Assembly (NCBI RefSeq): GCF_900764565.1
Contig: NZ_CAAFOM010000182.1
Coordinates: forward strand, 1-15,132
Source of the DNA: an uncultured Catenibacterium sp.
Lineage (GTDB): Bacteria; Bacillota_I; Bacilli_A; Erysipelotrichales; Coprobacillaceae
DNA length: 15,132 nucleotides
Reading direction: 5' to 3'
The notes under the pieces were generated by a model. The model did not search any database. It worked only from the letters and a program-made list of their open reading frames with translations, and was not told where the DNA came from. Shown here piece by piece: positions 13,756 to 15,132 of the stretch. Numbering within the stretch: the first letter of the stretch is position 1; each line of letters opens with the position of its first letter. Position numbers and translations under genes: made by a program.

Positions 13756-14700
13756 ATGCAAAAGTTTGAAAAAGCAAATTTCAATGTTGAGACATACAAT
13801 GAAGATGAAAATTATGGTAAGTTTGTCATCGAACCTTTAGAAAGAGGTTTTGGTACTACTTTAGGTAACTCTTTAAGAAGAGTATTACTATCATCTATGC
13901 CAGGTGCTGCAGTATTTGCAGTAAAGATTAATGGTGCTATTCATGAATTCTCAGCAGTTGATGGTGTCTTAGAAGACGTTACAGCTATCATCTTAAATAT
14001 TAAGAAATTAGTATTTGAATTAGATTCAGATGAAGATGTAACAATGGTTATTGATGTAACTGGTCCAGCTACAGTAACTGGTGCAGACATTCAATGTCCT
14101 TCTGAAGTAAAGATGATTTCTAATGATTTAGTTATTGCTCATGTCGCTGAAGGTCAGCATTTCTATATGGAAATGTATGCTCATAAAGACAGAGGTTACA
14201 TGAGTGCAGATCAGAATAAGAAGTACGTTAATACTATTGGCGTAATTCCTACTGATTCTATCTTCTCTCCTGTTGTTAATGTAGCATATTTAGTTGAACC
14301 AACTCGTGTTGGTCAGTCTGCAAAATATGATCAGTTAACTATGGAGATTACAACTGATGGTTCAATCAAACCTCATGAAGTTCTAGCAATTGCTGCAAAA
14401 GTATTAGTTGAACATTTAAACATGTTCGTTGAATTAACTGATCAGGCAATGAATATGGACGTTATGAGTGAAGTACAGCAAGACACAGGTAACAAGGTTC
14501 TTGATATGACTATTGAAGAACTTGACCTTTCTGTACGTTCATACAACTGCTTAAAGAGAGCAGGAATTCAGACTGTTCAAGAATTAGCTTCTAAGACTGA
14601 AGACGATATGATTAAGGTTCGTAACCTTGGTAAGAAGTCTTTAAAAGAAGTTAAAGAAAAATTAAATGAATTAGGTCTTGGTTTTAAACCAATGGACTAA
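13756..14700 (+). CDS. rpoA: DNA-directed RNA polymerase subunit alpha
   Basis: Alpha dimerises to nucleate RNA polymerase and contacts activators and UP-element DNA. The 314-aa product has the N-terminal assembly domain (about residues 1-230) with FVIEPLERGFGTTLGNSLRR (23-42) and LLSSMPGAAV, a linker, and a C-terminal domain with VRSYNCLKRAGI and VRNLGKKSLKEVKEKL. The arginine corresponding to DNA-contacting R265 of E. coli is present (R261). GAGGAGGG precedes ATG 13756. The length matches Bacillus alpha. It is transcribed toward rplQ, 21 nt downstream. Confidence 0.99.
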   Translation: MQKFEKANFNVETYNEDENYGKFVIEPLERGFGTTLGNSLRRVLLSSMPGAAVFAVKINGAIHEFSAVDGVLEDVTAIILNIKKLVFELDSDEDVTMVIDVTGPATVTGADIQCPSEVKMISNDLVIAHVAEGQHFYMEMYAHKDRGYMSADQNKKYVNTIGVIPTDSIFSPVVNVAYLVEPTRVGQSAKYDQLTMEITTDGSIKPHEVLAIAAKVLVEHLNMFVELTDQAMNMDVMSEVQQDTGNKVLDMTIEELDLSVRSYNCLKRAGIQTVQELASKTEDDMIKVRNLGKKSLKEVKEKLNELGLGFKPMD

Positions 14701-14721
14701 GTTTGTGGAAGGAGTACACTA

Positions 14722-15084
14722 ATGGCAAACAATAGAAAATTAGGCCGTGTATCTAGTCATAGAAAAGCTATGTTACGTAACTTAGCTACTGATGTAATCA
14801 TGCATGGTAAGATTGAAACAACTGCTACTCGTGCTAAAGAAGTTCGTAAGGTAGTTGATAAATTAATTACTCTTGGTATTAGAGGAGATCTTCATGCAAG
14901 AAGACAGGCTGCTGCTATTCTTCAGAATGTAGTAGATCCAGCAACTGGAAAGACTGCTGTACAGGTTCTATTTGATGATGTTGCACCTAAGTTCAAAGGT
15001 AAGAACGGTGGTTATACTAGAGTTATCAAAACTTATAACCGTAAAGGTGACAATGCCCCAATGGCAATCATCGGATTATTCTAA
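14722..15084 (+). CDS. rplQ: 50S ribosomal protein L17
   Basis: L17 lies near the tunnel exit. The 120-aa product begins MANNRKLGRVSSHRKAMLRN and contains HGKIETTATRAKEVRKVVDK (residues 28-47), the insertion LGIRGDLHARRQAAAILQN, and the C-terminal GGYTRVIKTYNRKGDNAPMA motif (96-115). GGAAGGAG (14707-14714) precedes ATG by seven bases. It ends the cluster; the terminator stem starts one base after its stop codon. Confidence 0.99.
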   Translation: MANNRKLGRVSSHRKAMLRNLATDVIMHGKIETTATRAKEVRKVVDKLITLGIRGDLHARRQAAAILQNVVDPATGKTAVQVLFDDVAPKFKGKNGGYTRVIKTYNRKGDNAPMAIIGLF

Positions 15085-15085
15085 T

Positions 15086-15119
15086 CACGAAGCCCCTATG
15101 ATTTCATAGGGGTTTTGTG
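15086..15119 (+). terminator. Intrinsic terminator of the S10-spc-alpha cluster
   Basis: CACGAAGCCCCTATG (15086-15100) pairs along all 15 positions, with two G-U pairs, with CATAGGGGTTTTGTG (15105-15119) around ATTT. The eight-base core CCCCTATG/CATAGGGG is perfect and is followed by TTTT (15113-15116). The T run is short and is itself inside the extended stem. It ends transcription just after rplQ. On the other strand no T run follows the core, so it is probably one-directional. Confidence 0.88.
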
Positions 15120-15132
15120 CGACAGGCAGTCG

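Noticed and set aside
15120..15132. CGAC...GTCG short inverted repeat at the window edge
   Set aside because: Only four pairs and cut by the end of the window; not enough to call a feature.

Overview
This window is a core housekeeping locus from a low-G+C, Gram-positive-type bacterium (Bacillota). It runs from the 3' end of a 5S rRNA gene, through a 0.5 kb non-coding gap, into one long S10-spc-alpha ribosomal protein super-cluster of 30 genes, all on the + strand, that ends in a strong intrinsic terminator. Three features point to Bacillota: AT-rich sequence with strong AGGAGG Shine-Dalgarno sites before almost every gene, the four-cysteine 61-aa S14, and the four-cysteine LID of adenylate kinase. 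The alpha segment lacks rpsD, which clostridia often have between rpsK and rpoA, so a Bacilli or Erysipelotrichia-like lineage fits better. That lineage call is an inference from gene order and protein flavour, not proven.

Layout. 1-97: 5S rRNA missing its 5' end, so an rRNA operon lies directly upstream. 109-133: its terminator. 134-496: AT-rich and apparently non-coding, holding a weak second terminator-like hairpin and a nested imperfect inverted repeat (243-369). 497-525: a good sigma-A-type promoter with a 17 bp spacer. About 531-651: a structured leader with a hairpin abutting the rpsJ ribosome binding site. 652-5691: S10 segment (rpsJ, rplC, rplD, rplW, rplB, rpsS, rplV, rpsC, rplP, rpmC, rpsQ). 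5717-11103: spc segment (rplN, rplX, rplE, rpsN, rpsH, rplF, rplR, rpsE, rpmD, rplO, secY). 11126-12561: adk and map. 12542-15084: infA, rpmJ, rpsM, rpsK, rpoA, rplQ. 15086-15119: terminator.

The genes build both ribosomal subunits and add the membrane insertion pore (SecY), adenylate kinase, the enzyme that removes initiator methionine, initiation factor IF-1 and the RNA polymerase alpha subunit. Most genes overlap or are separated by fewer than 35 bases. The only longer gaps inside the cluster are rplW-rplB (62 nt, with a perfect hairpin) and rpsK-rpoA (53 nt, with an A/U hairpin and a possible weak promoter). Several starts were chosen from Shine-Dalgarno spacing and family N-termini (rplD, rplB, rplV, rpsQ, rpmD). 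adk and infA appear to start with TTG. rpmJ is a 37-codon gene.

The coding content is conventional and I see no new protein system. The observations most worth a second look are non-coding: the rpsJ leader with competing pairings next to the ribosome binding site, and the inverted repeat between the rRNA operon and the ribosomal protein cluster.
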